Origin: Leptospira kanakyensis
GTDB lineage: Bacteria > Spirochaetota > Leptospiria > Leptospirales > Leptospiraceae
NCBI RefSeq assembly: GCF_004769235.1
Contig: NZ_RQFG01000019.1
Span: forward strand, 310,001 to 374,000
Reading direction: 5' to 3'
DNA: 64,000 bases
Shown one piece after another: positions 8,489 to 17,623 of this stretch (position 1 is the stretch's first letter; the number at the start of each line of letters is the position of its first letter). A program made the position numbers and the translations under genes. The notes under the pieces are model-generated. The model was given only the letters and a program-made list of their open reading frames with translations, searched no databases and was not told the DNA's origin.

Positions 8489-9987
8489 AACCGGTTTAGG
8501 GCATTGATATAGGCTTTGGCACAGGCTTCAATGATGTCTGTGGAATCTCCCTTACCAACCACTCGGCGTTCTCCGTCTTCTAAGGTCACAGAAGCTTCTG
8601 CCATCGCATCAGTGCCCTCGGTTACAGGAGAAATCACAAGCCGGGAAAGCAGTGGAGAAAGTCCAGTGACTTGGCCAATGGCCTTAAAGATACTATCAAC
8701 CGGACCATCCCCATGTGCTTCCCCTTGTTTCACCTCTCCCTTGATTTGGAGAGAGATTTTGGAACTTGGAGTTTGGTTGGATCCTGTATTTTGTTCAAAA
8801 GAAAGAAGACGATATTTTTCATCCACTTGGGATCTACTGATCTCTGCTTGGAAAAGTGCTGCGATGTCTTCATCGAAGACTTCCTTTTTTTTATCAGCAA
8901 TCTCTAGAAATCTATTGTATGCATTATCAATTTCTTCTGGTTTGGGATCAAAACCCATACGAATGACTCGGTCTTTAAAACCAGCGCGACCGGAGTGGCG
9001 TCCAAGAACCATACGATTGGATTTGAGTCCCACTGATTCCGGAGTCATAATTTCATAGGTTTGTCTGTTTTTAATCACACCATCTTGGTGGATTCCTGAT
9101 TCATGTGCAAACGCATTGGCTCCCACAATGGCTTTGTTAGGTTGGACTACCATTCCTGTGATGGTTTTTACCAGATGAGAACCGCGAGTGATGAGTGTGG
9201 AATCAATTTTTGTTTCCACACCGAAAGCATCCTTTCTTGTTTTGAGAGCCATGACCACTTCTTCCATGGCTGTGTTCCCGGCTCTCTCGCCAATGCCGTT
9301 GATAGTACATTCAATCTGACGACCACCGGCAAGGACAGTTGCTAGAGAGTTCGCAACGGCAAGTCCTAGATCGTTATGGCAGTGCGCAGAAAAAATGACC
9401 TTGTCGGCTCCTTTCACTTCTTTTTTTAAGAAACGAAAGAGATCCATATATTCTTGCGGAGTGGTATAACCTACTGTGTCTGGAATATTGATGGTAGTGG
9501 CACCTTCTTCGATGACTGCTTCCACTAACTCGCGTAGGAAGGCCCATTCGGAGCGTGTGGCATCTTCTGGTGAAAATTCTACATCGGTAACAAAGTCCCT
9601 TGCCATTTTTACGGCCACTCTCGCCATCTCCAAGACTTCTGAGGGAGACTTCCCCAATTTATGTTTCATGTGGATGGGAGAAGAAGCAATAAAGGTATGA
9701 ATGCGTTTTTGTTTGGCAGGTTTTAGGGCATCGCGAGCTGCTTCTAAATCTGGACGAAGGGCACGGGCCAACCCGCAAATGATGGGGCCCTCGATTTCAC
9801 GTGCGATTCGTTCGACTGCTTTGAATTGAACGGGAGAAGAAACTGGAAATCCTGCTTCAATGATATCCACCTTCATTCGGGCAAGGTGTTGGGCAATTTC
9901 CACCTTTTCATCTTCGCTCATAGCGGCCCCTGGGCACTGTTCCCCATCCCTGAGTGTGGTATCAAATATGCGTACGTAATCTTCCAT
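8485..9987 (-). CDS. leuA: 2-isopropylmalate synthase
   Basis: LeuA condenses acetyl-CoA with 2-ketoisovalerate in leucine synthesis. The 500-residue protein begins with the catalytic RIFDTTLRDGEQCPG, has the IEAGFPVSS segment, the VEFSPEDATRS region and HCHNDLGLAVANSLA, whose histidines bind the divalent metal, then NGIGERAGN. A linker with ESGIHQDGV leads to the C-terminal regulatory LeuA dimer domain (about 395-500), where leucine binds in the family. This pattern is LeuA rather than citramalate synthase CimA, whose start is different (LDVTLRDGEQTRG type). GGAAG precedes the ATG. It lies 24 bases after the membrane-protein gene and overlaps hisC, forming an amino-acid gene pair. Confidence 0.93.
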   Translation of the reverse strand: MEDYVRIFDTTLRDGEQCPGAAMSEDEKVEIAQHLARMKVDIIEAGFPVSSPVQFKAVERIAREIEGPIICGLARALRPDLEAARDALKPAKQKRIHTFIASSPIHMKHKLGKSPSEVLEMARVAVKMARDFVTDVEFSPEDATRSEWAFLRELVEAVIEEGATTINIPDTVGYTTPQEYMDLFRFLKKEVKGADKVIFSAHCHNDLGLAVANSLATVLAGGRQIECTINGIGERAGNTAMEEVVMALKTRKDAFGVETKIDSTLITRGSHLVKTITGMVVQPNKAIVGANAFAHESGIHQDGVIKNRQTYEIMTPESVGLKSNRMVLGRHSGRAGFKDRVIRMGFDPKPEEIDNAYNRFLEIADKKKEVFDEDIAALFQAEISRSQVDEKYRLLSFEQNTGSNQTPSSKISLQIKGEVKQGEAHGDGPVDSIFKAIGQVTGLSPLLSRLVISPVTEGTDAMAEASVTLEDGERRVVGKGDSTDIIEACAKAYINALNRL

Positions 9988-10011
9988 CTACTTCCAGATC
10001 ATACGTTCGCT

Positions 10012-11373
10012 TCACTCTGTCAAGTGCGTATGGTATGCACCGGTGATCCAACGGTAAGGTTTCCCGTCTTTGTCTATGGGGATGGGAGTGCGGGAGCCTT
10101 CCGTCCAAAACCGGATGGGTTTTTCTAAGTCATAAGATACTTCCCTGTGGAGGATTCCTGAAAAATAGACCTTGGTTTTCTCACGAGGAAATGGCAATAA
10201 CCAAAGTATCCCCACAAGTAGAAGAAGGAGGGTTGTGAGAACCTTGGGATTTACGATCTTCGTGCGTGGGACTAGAGCCCATGTGACTCCGAGAAGACCA
10301 AAAAATAGAATAGGAAATAAATACCGAATGGGGTAAGGATGGAGGTAAGTGAACCTTCCCACAAGGAGGAGAAGGCCTAGGAGAACTGGGAAAAAAACAA
10401 TGAGCAAATGGCGATTCAGTTTAGGAAACTTGGTAAAACCAAGGAGGACGAAACCAAGTAAAATAAGAAGGGATTTTCCTTGGTAAAAAATATGTTTCGA
10501 AAAATCCCAGAGATAAGTCCCCGAAAGATGTAAGATTTCTATGGCTTCCCGTCCTTCCAGATAGGCAAACAAAATCTGAAAACTGCTGGGAATGGATACG
10601 ATGGTTCTTAGCCCGAATGATATAAGTTCACAAAGCAGAAGAAAAAAGAAAGTCAGGATCCAAAACTTCTGATTCCGAAAATACGAAATTCTTTCGGTGA
10701 AGGGTAAGTCTCCATCCCAAATTCGAACCACAAAAAAAGATATCACCCCGACGAGAAAAGAAAATCGATCTGAAATATAAAGTAATACAAAACTAAAGAA
10801 AAAAAAGAAAACCATGGGTAGTGGTAAAAAGGAATTTGGATAACGATTTTTTTTATCTTTATCAATTAACAAGGAGTAAAGATAAAGAGTGAGAAGGAGT
10901 GAAAAAAAGAATCCAGTACTATGGTGAGCTCCCGTTAAAAAATAAACCAAGGGGAGTGGTTTGTCTTCTGTTATATATCCAAGGAGTGAGAAAAAAATAA
11001 AAAGGATCTCTAAGAGATAAAGAAATTGAAATGTCCTTGTTTGGTCTGTATACTTTGATAGAAAAATATAAATTCCAAAGAAAACCAAAATCATTTGTAT
11101 GGTTCCATAAACACTGGGAAGATACAAAAAAGGAACCACTGGATAAAGAATTAGGTAGATCAAAAGATCAGGAAAAAAATAGGGAGATGGGGGCAGATAC
11201 CAATGTCCGATCCCAAGTCCTGTGACTATATCCTTTAGAAACAAGGGAAGATACAATTGGTCGGCCGAATGAAGTGGTTCGAAATAAATAGTTTCGCATA
11301 ACGTAAAATTGGCGACACTAGAGATGAAAAAAAATATAAAATAGGAAAGAATCGATGGAGGACGGGGAAACAT
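10012..11373 (-). CDS. Polytopic membrane protein, unknown function
   Basis: A 453-residue protein with about ten to eleven hydrophobic segments, rich in phenylalanine and leucine. The first segment (SILSYFIFFFISSVANFTL) is followed by a hydrophilic loop with YFEPLHSADQLYLP, and the last by a soluble tail of about 60 residues (from 395) ending with KPYRWITGAYHTHLTE. The long first loop and many helices resemble GT-C type glycosyltransferases or mannosyltransferase-like Leptospira proteins, but I see no decisive DD or DE motif. The 5' end overlaps the divergent gene at 11355 by 19 bases and no clear Shine-Dalgarno precedes the ATG. It probably leads the leuA-hisC transcript. Confidence 0.78.
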   Translation of the reverse strand: MFPRPPSILSYFIFFFISSVANFTLCETIYFEPLHSADQLYLPLFLKDIVTGLGIGHWYLPPSPYFFPDLLIYLILYPVVPFLYLPSVYGTIQMILVFFGIYIFLSKYTDQTRTFQFLYLLEILFIFFSLLGYITEDKPLPLVYFLTGAHHSTGFFFSLLLTLYLYSLLIDKDKKNRYPNSFLPLPMVFFFFFSFVLLYISDRFSFLVGVISFFVVRIWDGDLPFTERISYFRNQKFWILTFFFLLLCELISFGLRTIVSIPSSFQILFAYLEGREAIEILHLSGTYLWDFSKHIFYQGKSLLILLGFVLLGFTKFPKLNRHLLIVFFPVLLGLLLLVGRFTYLHPYPIRYLFPILFFGLLGVTWALVPRTKIVNPKVLTTLLLLLVGILWLLPFPREKTKVYFSGILHREVSYDLEKPIRFWTEGSRTPIPIDKDGKPYRWITGAYHTHLTE

Positions 11374-11711
11374 TGGATTTACAGTTTTACTCTATCAACT
11401 TAGACGGAGGGGAAAATACTAGCCTTCCCGCTCGGTTTTACCAATCGTTTTTGGGGGGTAGACTCCTAAAAGAAAGTTTTGGCCACTCGGAATTACAATT
11501 GGATTCAGGAGAAACCATTGTCTTCTCTAAAAACACCGAACATTGTCCGGTGCGCCCAGGAACCATCACCATTCGTGGTAATCACTCAACTGCAACGCAC
11601 CCGAAAGTTTCCTCTTTGAAACTAGTCCAATCAATCCCTCAAAAAAATTATTCTTTATATGAGGACCCTTGGGGGAATTGGGTTTGGATTTATTTTTTGG
11701 ATTCTAAATAA
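11355..11711 (+). CDS. Small VOC/glyoxalase-like protein
   Basis: This 118-residue protein looks like one module of the vicinal-oxygen-chelate fold: an N-terminal strand LDLQFYSIN, a helix ARFYQSFLGGRLLKES, a strand SELQLDSGETIVFSK, and the typical end YEDPWGNWVWIYFLD, similar to the 'DPxGN' end of glyoxalase-like proteins. The metal ligands of true glyoxalase are not obvious, so enzymatic activity is uncertain. ATG 11355 has AGGAAAG six bases upstream; TTG 11373, with its own GGGGA, is an alternative start that would almost remove the overlap with the divergent membrane-protein gene. The 3' end overlaps the convergent glycerophosphodiesterase gene by 22 bases. Confidence 0.7.
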   Translation: MEDGETLDLQFYSINLDGGENTSLPARFYQSFLGGRLLKESFGHSELQLDSGETIVFSKNTEHCPVRPGTITIRGNHSTATHPKVSSLKLVQSIPQKNYSLYEDPWGNWVWIYFLDSK

Positions 11712-12460
11712 GAAGCCAATTGGTCGGGAAAATCGGTGATGAGACCGGCCACTCCTGCATTCAATAACTCTTTCCATTCTTCTTCTGTATTGGTCGTATA
11801 AGGAATCACAAGGAGGGATTTTTCTTTTAGGCCTTCCACAAAATCTTTGGAACAAGCAGAAAGGTGTGGGAGGATCAAATCCGGTTCATAGTCCATATAA
11901 TTCTTGTTTAGCGAATCTCCCTTTTCGATGAGAAGACCTCGTAAAACTTCTGGTTCTTCCTGTCTGATGAGATCCACAAGGTCCCAGTCAAAACTACTCA
12001 CCCAAATTCGATTGGTTAGTTTGTATTTCCGAATCAGTTTCACAAGAGCGAGGGCAAGAGCTTTCCTTTCCTCTGGATTTCCTTCGCTTTTCATTTCAAT
12101 ATCGAAGACTGTGGTTTCGGGAAGGGTTTGGATGATTTGTGAGAGAGTGGGAATTTGTTCTCCTTCAAAGGCTTCATCAAAAAAACTCCCCGCATCCAGT
12201 TCTGCTAAATCGCGGTATTTATATTCAGAGACTTTCCCTTCACCGTCAGTCGTACGATCCACCGTAAAGTCGTGGATGACAACAAGTTCGCCCGAAGCAC
12301 AAAGCATCGTATCCAATTCAAAAAAACTTGTGGATTCCGCTCCCACAAGAAAGGACACAAGCGTGTTCTCGGGAGCAAGGCCACGTGCACCACGGTGTCC
12401 AATATTTGCAGGTCCGTTTCCTAAAATGGATTTTAGTCTATCGATTCTTGGTTGGAACAT
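11690..12460 (-). CDS. Glycerophosphodiester phosphodiesterase
   Basis: GDPD enzymes cleave glycerophosphodiesters from phospholipid turnover into glycerol-3-phosphate and an alcohol. The 256-residue TIM-barrel protein shows the diagnostic start IGHRGARGLAPENT, FFELDTML with the metal-binding Glu and Asp, VVIHDFTVDRTTDGEG with the second catalytic His, and FDIEMKSEG with the later metal ligand. The C-terminal AGVAGLITDFPD is the usual final strand-loop. No signal peptide is seen, so it is probably cytoplasmic. It lies nine bases after the YhhQ-like gene and is likely in its operon. Confidence 0.92.
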   Translation of the reverse strand: MFQPRIDRLKSILGNGPANIGHRGARGLAPENTLVSFLVGAESTSFFELDTMLCASGELVVIHDFTVDRTTDGEGKVSEYKYRDLAELDAGSFFDEAFEGEQIPTLSQIIQTLPETTVFDIEMKSEGNPEERKALALALVKLIRKYKLTNRIWVSSFDWDLVDLIRQEEPEVLRGLLIEKGDSLNKNYMDYEPDLILPHLSACSKDFVEGLKEKSLLVIPYTTNTEEEWKELLNAGVAGLITDFPDQLASYLESKK

Positions 12461-12469
12461 AGTTTTTCC

Positions 12470-13180
12470 TTATCCCGGTTGGATGGTCGATTCCAACCCT
12501 TCTTCTTCCATCGCCGATCGGAACATTTGGTTTTTCAATGTTTCTCCTAAGTAACGATCAATATAGATATGGATGGCATAAAGGAGTGGTGTGATGAGGA
12601 TGGCCACTCCCAATTTATAAAGAAAGTTGGTGTTGGCAATAGAGATGAGTTTGGAAACAGGATGGTATTTACCAAGTGCAATGAAGATCACCACATAGGA
12701 ATCAATGAGTTGTGAAATGATGGTGGAACCTGTAGCACGAAGCCAAATATGTTTTCCGCCCGTTTTTTTCCTGAGGAAATGAAAGGTATGTAGGTCGATC
12801 ATCTGGCCAATTACATAGGCGATGATGGAACCAAGGATCACAAGACCTGAATTGGCAAACACGCGTTCGAAGGAGGCATCATCAATGGGTGACTCAGGGC
12901 TTGCTGGAATTTGGATATCGATCACAATGAGGAGATAAGCAAAACCAAGCATTACCATTCCTAGAAAGGTTGTGGCCCGAACGACTTTGCGACCATAATA
13001 TTCATTCAATAGATCAGTGATGATAAAGGTAACAGGAAAAGGGATAACCCCCATTGTCATGGTAAACCCGAAGGCAAAAAATAATTTACTACCAGTGAGT
13101 TCGGCAAGAAGGAGAAAGGTGAGAAAAAAACTAAGAAGAACCGTATAGAGAATCACCGGTTTTTGTTTGAGAAGGTGCAT
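12470..13180 (-). CDS. YhhQ/VUT-family queuosine-precursor transporter
   Basis: The 236-residue protein has six or so transmembrane segments and the signature of the VUT_1 (DUF165) family: LAELTGSKLFFAFGF, VIPFPVTFIITDLLNEYYG, the conserved central segment IIAYVIGQMIDLHTFHFLRKK, and STIISQLIDSYVVIFIALG. In other bacteria YhhQ imports preQ0/preQ1 for queuosine. Its C-terminal tail (about 205-236) is charged and cytoplasmic. The gene starts at 13180 with a leader of more than 100 bases that contains a hairpin followed by a T run. The glycerophosphodiesterase gene follows nine bases later. Substrate assignment comes from family knowledge only. Confidence 0.9.
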   Translation of the reverse strand: MHLLKQKPVILYTVLLSFFLTFLLLAELTGSKLFFAFGFTMTMGVIPFPVTFIITDLLNEYYGRKVVRATTFLGMVMLGFAYLLIVIDIQIPASPESPIDDASFERVFANSGLVILGSIIAYVIGQMIDLHTFHFLRKKTGGKHIWLRATGSTIISQLIDSYVVIFIALGKYHPVSKLISIANTNFLYKLGVAILITPLLYAIHIYIDRYLGETLKNQMFRSAMEEEGLESTIQPG

Positions 13181-13233
13181 AATATCTTTTTCCTTTCTTT
13201 TTAATTTCGACTAGGAGAGATTCCTGGCTAAAA

Positions 13234-13274
13234 AATTATGGGATGAGAAATAGGTAGTGAGTGGTTCCATAATT
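13234..13274 (-). promoter_or_regulatory. Candidate attenuator hairpin in the yhhQ-type gene leader
   Basis: Read on the - strand, AATTATGG and CCATAATT form a perfect 8-bp inverted repeat around a 25-base loop, and the second arm runs into TTTT. It lies 54 bases before the YhhQ-like start. The AT-rich stem and large loop make it weak, so the call is tentative. I do not see a preQ1 aptamer consensus. Confidence 0.35.
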
Positions 13275-13323
13275 CTCTACTCTTTTTTTATCATACGAAC
13301 GATAATCATACTAGAAGTAATTT

Positions 13324-14898
13324 ATGTCCGAAATAGAAAACCCATCCACACCGAAACGTCCGCTGTCGAATGCAGCTAAATATACACTATTATTTGCCTC
13401 TTGGGTATTTCTTTCTGCAATCTCCTTTTATTTAGGAATGAATTTGATCCAGAATGATGGAACGGCTCTTGTTTTAAAAGATACTGCCAAAGCAGGAAAT
13501 GCCAATCCTAGTGTTGTGGAAGCATCCACTCCCTCTCTCGGAACTCCATCAGAAATGGAAACGAAAGAAAATTCTGAAAACCAACTGACACCCCAAGAAT
13601 CAGCGGAGTCGGTGGAATTGCCTGGTTTTGTTCCAGATGAGAATGTTAGTTTTCGTTCCTCTGCTTGGTCTACAGATTGGACAGCCATGAAAAAAACCGT
13701 CCATCTCTACAACGAAATCCATCCTTTTATTTATACAATGAAAGGTGGGCTTTCCAATAATGGAGAGTTGATCTCTAGTTGGTCGAGTACTTCTAGAAAA
13801 GAACGAGTACAAGAACTTCGTGCACTCAATCCAAAAGTAAAAATCATTCCGACTATCTTTCGTTGGGAAAATCCAAAAGAAAAAATCCAAGAGAACATTG
13901 GAATGGGGGGAAGGAACGACATTCGTGACCACCACATCCAAGTGATTGTTAACGAAATTATGACTTATGGTTATGATGGGATTGATATCGATTACGAAGG
14001 AATGTCTTGTGAGAAAAAGGAAAAGTTTGAAGAGTTTTTTGTCCTTCTCGCACGTGAAGTTCATAAAAAAGGAAAACTCATTTCGGTGGCAGTTCATCCC
14101 AAAACGCCTGCAGAAAAAAGCAAAAAGAAAGAACTCCAATGCCGTGGTTTATCGAAACCAATCGCCCTTGATTTCCGAGAAAATTGGAGAGGGCCTACCA
14201 CTCATGACTATGCCTTCCTTGCCAAACACGCGGATCGCGTAAAGATTATGGCTTACGAACTCCATCCGAGAAAATACCACAACCCAGGCCCTGGCCCGCA
14301 AGCACCAAATGTTTGGTTAAAAGACATCATTACTTACGCGAAAAAAAGAGTGCCAACGCATAAACTTTATATGGCGATTCCGACTTATGGATATGACTGG
14401 GCTCTCAATTGTAAAGCATCAGCCAAAGCCATTTATCATTCCGATGCCCAAAGAATCAAAGCAGGGACACATAAAAATCGCCAACCAACGGATATCAATC
14501 GTATCTTAAACGAAGAGAACAAAGTGGCAAATTGGAAAAACTTATCTAAGTTTGCTGACATCCATAAAAACCGTACCTACGAAGATCCTTCTCTTTGGTA
14601 TACGAGTGGCGGTTGTGACCGTGTTGCCTTTTATATGAACCGTCGTGCCTTTGAAGAAAAAATGACTCTCCTTCGTAAGTATGATTTGGGTGGTTTTTCT
14701 TTTTGGCAACTTGTGACAGACAATGATCCTGAAATCAATGTGTATTTGAGTAAACTTGTCCAAGGCCAACTTCCTCCTGTAGAAAAAGCAAAAGAGGAAG
14801 AAGAACCAAAGGAAGATACGGCAGTCCCTGCCAATGATACAAAAGAATCATTGAAAGTTTCCGATTCCAAATCAAAAACCAAAACAAAAAAGTTTTAA
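13324..14898 (+). CDS. Membrane-anchored glycoside hydrolase family 18 protein
   Basis: A 524-residue protein with a single N-terminal membrane anchor (about 19-40), a Ser/Thr/Glu-rich linker (45-105), a GH18 TIM barrel (110-475) and a charged Lys/Glu tail. The catalytic motif DGIDIDYE is at 218-225, with Glu225 as the acid/base. Other family landmarks are KVKIIPTIFRW, VKIMAYELHP, KLYMAIPTYGYDW and the final barrel strand GGFSFWQLVTD. GH18 members of this spore-germination-like type cleave chitin-like or peptidoglycan N-acetylglucosaminyl bonds; here a cell-wall role is plausible because the enzyme faces the periplasm. AGAAG precedes the ATG. The Sua5 gene begins two bases after its stop. Confidence 0.9.
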   Translation: MSEIENPSTPKRPLSNAAKYTLLFASWVFLSAISFYLGMNLIQNDGTALVLKDTAKAGNANPSVVEASTPSLGTPSEMETKENSENQLTPQESAESVELPGFVPDENVSFRSSAWSTDWTAMKKTVHLYNEIHPFIYTMKGGLSNNGELISSWSSTSRKERVQELRALNPKVKIIPTIFRWENPKEKIQENIGMGGRNDIRDHHIQVIVNEIMTYGYDGIDIDYEGMSCEKKEKFEEFFVLLAREVHKKGKLISVAVHPKTPAEKSKKKELQCRGLSKPIALDFRENWRGPTTHDYAFLAKHADRVKIMAYELHPRKYHNPGPGPQAPNVWLKDIITYAKKRVPTHKLYMAIPTYGYDWALNCKASAKAIYHSDAQRIKAGTHKNRQPTDINRILNEENKVANWKNLSKFADIHKNRTYEDPSLWYTSGGCDRVAFYMNRRAFEEKMTLLRKYDLGGFSFWQLVTDNDPEINVYLSKLVQGQLPPVEKAKEEEEPKEDTAVPANDTKESLKVSDSKSKTKTKKF

Positions 14899-14899
14899 A

Positions 14900-15940
14900 A
14901 TGAAAACCTTAATCTCTTCGGATGTACGTTTGCTTGCGAACCTCATCCAAGAGGGCAAGGTGGTTGTCTTTCCCACCGAAACCGTATATGGGATTGGAGC
15001 CTCAACGAAAAATGAGGTGGCCTGTCTCCGTGTTTATGAAATCAAAGGAAGGCCCAAAGACAATCCTCTGATTGCACATTTTCATTCGATCGAAGAAATC
15101 GAAAAAGTATGTGTGTTAGGTGAACTTGGCCGAAAGTTATTAGAAAAATATGCACCAGGTCCCCTCACTCTCATCCTTCCCAAAAAAGACAAATTCCTTT
15201 TTCCAAAAGAATTGGACACTCTGGCGGTGCGAATTCCCAAAAACCCAGTCATTCGTGAATGGATCAAACTTTCCGGTGGAGCAATTTCTGCACCTTCGGC
15301 CAATCTTTCAGGCAGACCCTCTCTTACAAAACTAGCGGATGTTGTGCGATACTTTGATGGGAAGGTAGATGGAATCTTAATCGCGGAAGAGCCAAGTTAT
15401 GGAATCGAATCCACTGTGGTAAGTCTTGTGGGTGAACATCCTGCTCTTCTACGGCCCGGATCCATTGAGTCCAAAGAGTTAAAAATCATTCTCCCAGAAC
15501 TTGTTTTTCCCAATCCTTTTGAAACTTTGCCTGTGGAATCAGTTTCTCATGTTCCACTAAGTCCGGGAACCAAATACAAACACTACGCGCCCTCAGCCCA
15601 AGTGCTTTTGGTTTCGACGGACGAATTCGTTCAAAGTTTAAAAGCGGGATTTGATCCTAAGGCTACTGCTTGGATCGGTTTTTCTTTATCCAGTAATGAG
15701 GAGAAAGGAAAGGTTTTATCTGAGAGAAAGGATGTCCTTTCCAAGGAAGGAGAAGGGTCACTTGAATTTGATCATTTTTCTTTTGTTTCGACAAACGAAG
15801 AGTATACGTCCAAACTTTATGCCTTTTTTGAGGCCTGCGATCTTGCCAAAGTCCAAACCATCATTTGCGAAACACCGAAACCGGGCAAAGGATGGGAAGG
15901 ATTAATCAATCGATTAGAAAAGGCATCCCTTAGAAAATAA
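14900..15940 (+). CDS. L-threonylcarbamoyladenylate synthase (Sua5 type)
   Basis: This enzyme makes threonylcarbamoyl-AMP for the t6A37 modification of ANN-reading tRNAs. It is the long Sua5 form: a YrdC domain (about 1-205) with FPTETVYGIGAS, the KGRPKDNPL nucleotide loop, SAPSANLSGRPS and GIESTVVSL, the hallmark linker SPGTKYKHYAPSAQ, and a C-terminal Sua5 domain (235-346). It starts one base after the GH18 stop and was probably moved there as an operon partner with no functional link. Its 3' end is eight bases from the convergent sppA stop. Confidence 0.93.
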   Translation: MKTLISSDVRLLANLIQEGKVVVFPTETVYGIGASTKNEVACLRVYEIKGRPKDNPLIAHFHSIEEIEKVCVLGELGRKLLEKYAPGPLTLILPKKDKFLFPKELDTLAVRIPKNPVIREWIKLSGGAISAPSANLSGRPSLTKLADVVRYFDGKVDGILIAEEPSYGIESTVVSLVGEHPALLRPGSIESKELKIILPELVFPNPFETLPVESVSHVPLSPGTKYKHYAPSAQVLLVSTDEFVQSLKAGFDPKATAWIGFSLSSNEEKGKVLSERKDVLSKEGEGSLEFDHFSFVSTNEEYTSKLYAFFEACDLAKVQTIICETPKPGKGWEGLINRLEKASLRK

Positions 15941-15948
15941 AACAAAGT

Positions 15949-17583
15949 TTACTTTCGGTTTTTCCAAGCAAGGCGTACGGGACTTAAGAGAGAAACTTCG
16001 TTTAAAGATTCTAGAAATTTAAGTTCAGTCATTAGTCCGCCAAGAATCGGTATTTTGTTTTTTAAATTATAAGCAGGGAGTTCTTCCGTGAGTATAATTG
16101 GTTTCCCACCTAACTTTTCTTTGACTAAGTGAACGGCATCCAAAAGTCCTCCAAGAGAATCCACAATTTTGTTTTCTACAGTTGGTAAATACACCCGTCC
16201 CATTCCAATTTTTGGAATCTCTTCCAAAGGAATTTTTCGGCCTTCAGAAACTCGCCTGTAGAATAATCCTTCAATTTTTTTGATTTGGGATTCTAAATAT
16301 TGGACACTTTGTTTGGAGAGAGGTTGGAATTCAGAGTGGATGTCTCGAAAAGGATAAAAACCAACTGCTTCTTTATTCAGTTGGAATTTTTTATATAACT
16401 TTTGTAAGTTGGCACGGATACTCACTGCTCCAATCGATCCTGTAATACAAACTGGCGAAGCTGTGATATGATCCACCGCCGAAGCGATGTAATACCCACC
16501 GCTTGCCACAGTATCTTTAAAATAGGCAGTGACTATTTTGGTTTTTTTGAGTTCCATAACTTCTTGATGGATTTGTTCGGAATAGAAGGCAGAACCACCA
16601 GGAGAGGAAATTTCTAAAATGACAGCTTTTATTTTTTTATCTTCCGCAAGTGCTTTTAGGTTCGGAATCAGAGAGAAGGCTTCGATTTTACCGTTTTCTC
16701 TATTTTTATGTAGATAGTCTCCACCGGTAATTCCTCCTTCTAAAGGAAGGATGACCACTTCGACTTTCCGTTTGGGAAAAATTCGGAATTCTTTGATGGA
16801 ATGATGTAGGCTTGGGTAGTTTCCTGAAAAAAGTTTTCTATCTTCAGAGAAAAATTCATTTTCTGTTTTGATCCCTGTAATGACTCCAGCAGACAAAAGT
16901 TCATCTGCTGATAACATTGGTTTGTAGAATAGTGATTCTAGGGACTTGTTTCCATTCGTAAGTGCTGTCAGTATAACTTTTCGTAAATCTAAAATCAGAG
17001 TTTCTAAATTCTTTTTAGCCTCTTTGGAAAATTCACCTCTTGTAAAACTTTCTGCAAACGATTTGTATGGGCCAGAGGCAAAGGCTTGAACCTCGATTCC
17101 CCAGGTTTTTAAAAATTTACCAAAAAACATGGGTTCGGCGCTCGGAAGTAAAACCATAAACTCTGATTCAGGTCCTAAATAACTTTCTGTGGCTGCTGTG
17201 AGGAGTAATAAGGTTCCGACGCCTCCTTCTTTGGCAAAGATCCTTACTTTTTTTCCAGATTCTCGAATTGCTAAAATTTGGTTTCTGACTTCATAAAATT
17301 CTGAGAGAGTCCATTCGAGAGGAGGGAGAGTGATATCAAGTGTTTTGATTTTCCCATTTTTTTGGATGAGTTTGAGAAGTATGAGGAGTTCGAGTCTAGT
17401 GACTGTTTCTTCTTTGCCTTGTAATTTTTTGACAAAATAGGATTTGTAAGAATCTTCGAAAACAGTAGGAAATTCGATTTCATACACTTCTCGGCGTGAT
17501 TGGAAGGCGAGGCTTAGACGTAGGTAAATCTGGTACAGAAGCCGGAAGGGTAGAAAAATTACCAAAAAAAGAATTCGAAACAC
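15949..17583 (-). CDS. sppA: Signal peptide peptidase SppA (protease IV)
   Basis: SppA is a membrane-bound Ser/Lys protease that degrades signal peptides. I place the start at GTG 17583 (544 residues), preceded by AGAGGA at a six-base gap; the longer frame to 17787 would be antisense to uvrA. The N-terminal hydrophobic anchor is at 2-20. The protein has the double-domain 67K architecture: the first domain supplies the lysine in [16 protein letters not shown], the second supplies the nucleophile in [11 protein letters not shown], followed by ITGSIGAVS and the earlier [14 protein letters not shown]. The C-terminal part ends VRLAWKNRK. The gene is divergent from uvrA with 40 bases between start codons. 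Confidence 0.9.
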   Translation of the reverse strand: MFRILFLVIFLPFRLLYQIYLRLSLAFQSRREVYEIEFPTVFEDSYKSYFVKKLQGKEETVTRLELLILLKLIQKNGKIKTLDITLPPLEWTLSEFYEVRNQILAIRESGKKVRIFAKEGGVGTLLLLTAATESYLGPESEFMVLLPSAEPMFFGKFLKTWGIEVQAFASGPYKSFAESFTRGEFSKEAKKNLETLILDLRKVILTALTNGNKSLESLFYKPMLSADELLSAGVITGIKTENEFFSEDRKLFSGNYPSLHHSIKEFRIFPKRKVEVVILPLEGGITGGDYLHKNRENGKIEAFSLIPNLKALAEDKKIKAVILEISSPGGSAFYSEQIHQEVMELKKTKIVTAYFKDTVASGGYYIASAVDHITASPVCITGSIGAVSIRANLQKLYKKFQLNKEAVGFYPFRDIHSEFQPLSKQSVQYLESQIKKIEGLFYRRVSEGRKIPLEEIPKIGMGRVYLPTVENKIVDSLGGLLDAVHLVKEKLGGKPIILTEELPAYNLKNKIPILGGLMTELKFLESLNEVSLLSPVRLAWKNRK

Positions 17584-17623
17584 GTGAGATCCTCTTCCGT
17601 CATTTCTTAAAATTCTTTCCAGA

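Noticed and set aside
8516..9058. A 180-residue open frame on the + strand across leuA.
   Set aside because: Antisense to conserved leuA codons, low-complexity Ser-rich product with no ribosome-binding site or recognisable domain.
8485..9987. Citramalate synthase (cimA) for the isoleucine route known in Leptospira.
   Set aside because: Start motif and overall pattern match LeuA; the CimA start and spacing I know differ.
11904..12554. A 216-residue open frame on the + strand.
   Set aside because: It is antisense to the well-supported glycerophosphodiesterase gene, has Ser/Arg-rich shadow composition and no family features.
13181..13323. A preQ1 riboswitch or a Fur box between the YhhQ-like and GH18 genes.
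   Set aside because: No preQ1 aptamer consensus by eye, and only GATAATCAT of a Fur-like half site is present, without its partner.
17584..17623. A LexA box in front of uvrA.
   Set aside because: No TTTG-N5-CAAA or similar palindrome in the 40 bases between sppA and uvrA.
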